DNA of 64,000 nt from Cladophialophora immunda (Eukaryota; Ascomycota; Eurotiomycetes; Chaetothyriales; Herpotrichiellaceae): positions 3,404,955-3,468,954 of the forward strand of contig NW_015622546.1 in the NCBI RefSeq assembly GCF_000835495.1. The letters are read 5' to 3'. The notes beneath the pieces were generated by a model that ran no database searches, was not told the DNA's origin, and worked only from the letters and a program-made list of their open reading frames with translations. Below, in pieces: positions 63,770-64,000 of this stretch. The stretch's first letter is position 1. The number at the start of each line of letters is the position of its first letter. Position numbers and translations under genes: made by a program.

Positions 63770-64000
63770 AGCCTAGGAGAATGGCGCTGGACTAGATACT
63801 GGTATTTTGGATGGTAAGCCGATTGTCTCTAAACGACTTACGCTCATTACAAATATATGTGAGGGAGATGGGAATGCGATTGATGGTGCAGAAGGTATCG
63901 AAGCCGCCTGTGTGGAGACTGTGCGCAAAAAATGGAACGCTTCCACGGCTGTACGGCAACGAACCAATCTTGAAAGCTCCGAAATACCTCGAAGTGTTGC
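63770..64000 (+). CDS. Possible 5' part of a gene cut by the window edge
   Basis: After an AG acceptor near 63776 a frame reads ENGAGLDTGILDG, then a possible 50 nt intron (donor GTAAGC at 63815, AG near 63864), then DGNAIDGAEGIEAACVETVR onward to the edge without stops. The acidic, charged content and consistent phase look coding, but there is no recognised domain, no start codon and too little sequence. It could also be chance. Confidence 0.25.

Noticed and set aside
1..64000. CRISPR array, bacterial operon or prophage
   Set aside because: Spliced fungal genes throughout; no regularly spaced repeats with unique spacers were seen.

Overview
This window is a 64 kb piece of nuclear chromosome from a filamentous ascomycete (Pezizomycotina). 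The evidence is short spliceosomal introns of about 43-190 nt with GT..AG ends (one with a perfect TACTAAC branch point), pyrimidine-rich 5' leaders, fungal-only families (Zn2Cys6 and Clr5 regulators, RXT3, MRP49, RRG9, BTN1, Dal5-like permeases), and single-copy eukaryotic housekeeping genes. I cannot fix genus or class from sequence alone; Eurotiomycetes (for example Chaetothyriales) is a guess. Exon models were built by hand from reading frames, splice signals and conserved protein blocks. The complete models close in frame, but none has transcript support.

Region 1 (1-6.9 kb) looks like a small catabolic module: a Dal5/allantoate-type MFS permease (cut by the window edge), a divergent Zn2Cys6 regulator, and an FAD-dependent dehydrogenase resembling bacterial tricarballylate dehydrogenase TcuA. 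Region 2 (7.4-21 kb) is mostly housekeeping: the CLN3/battenin homologue BTN1, a 2.9 kb microsatellite-rich gene-free stretch, RXT3 of the Rpd3L histone deacetylase complex, a mitochondrial DUF1992 (DNAJC28-like) protein, a small putative membrane protein, and a conserved protein of unknown function. Region 3 (22.5-30 kb) carries a Myb/SANT-like protein, a monocarboxylate-type MFS transporter, mitochondrial HMG-CoA lyase and a bZIP-like regulator.

Region 4 (30.5-40 kb) is the most unusual. Three plus-strand ORFs, and perhaps a fourth on the minus strand, carry what looks like the beta-barrel domain found between gag and protease in Ty1/copia (TNT1-94-like) polyproteins, without reverse transcriptase, integrase or LTRs that I could see. 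The catalytic Asp-Ser-Gly motif is altered or missing in each, and one copy looks frameshifted. They surround TYW4/PPM2, a wybutosine-synthesis enzyme.

Region 5 (40.5-52 kb) is compact: mitoribosomal MRP49 (mL61), a cellulose-synthase-like GT2 membrane glycosyltransferase, RRG9, a DUF2236 haem oxygenase-like protein and a gamma-tubulin complex protein (probably GCP6). Region 6 (52-57.6 kb) is a gene desert. It holds the decayed C-terminus of a second Dal5-type permease and the decayed middle domain of a fungal transcription factor; the latter lies between a C16 and a G13 homopolymer. Region 7 (57.7-64 kb) has an intact DHA1-type drug/polyamine antiporter divergent from a Clr5-domain protein, and a possible partial gene at the right edge.
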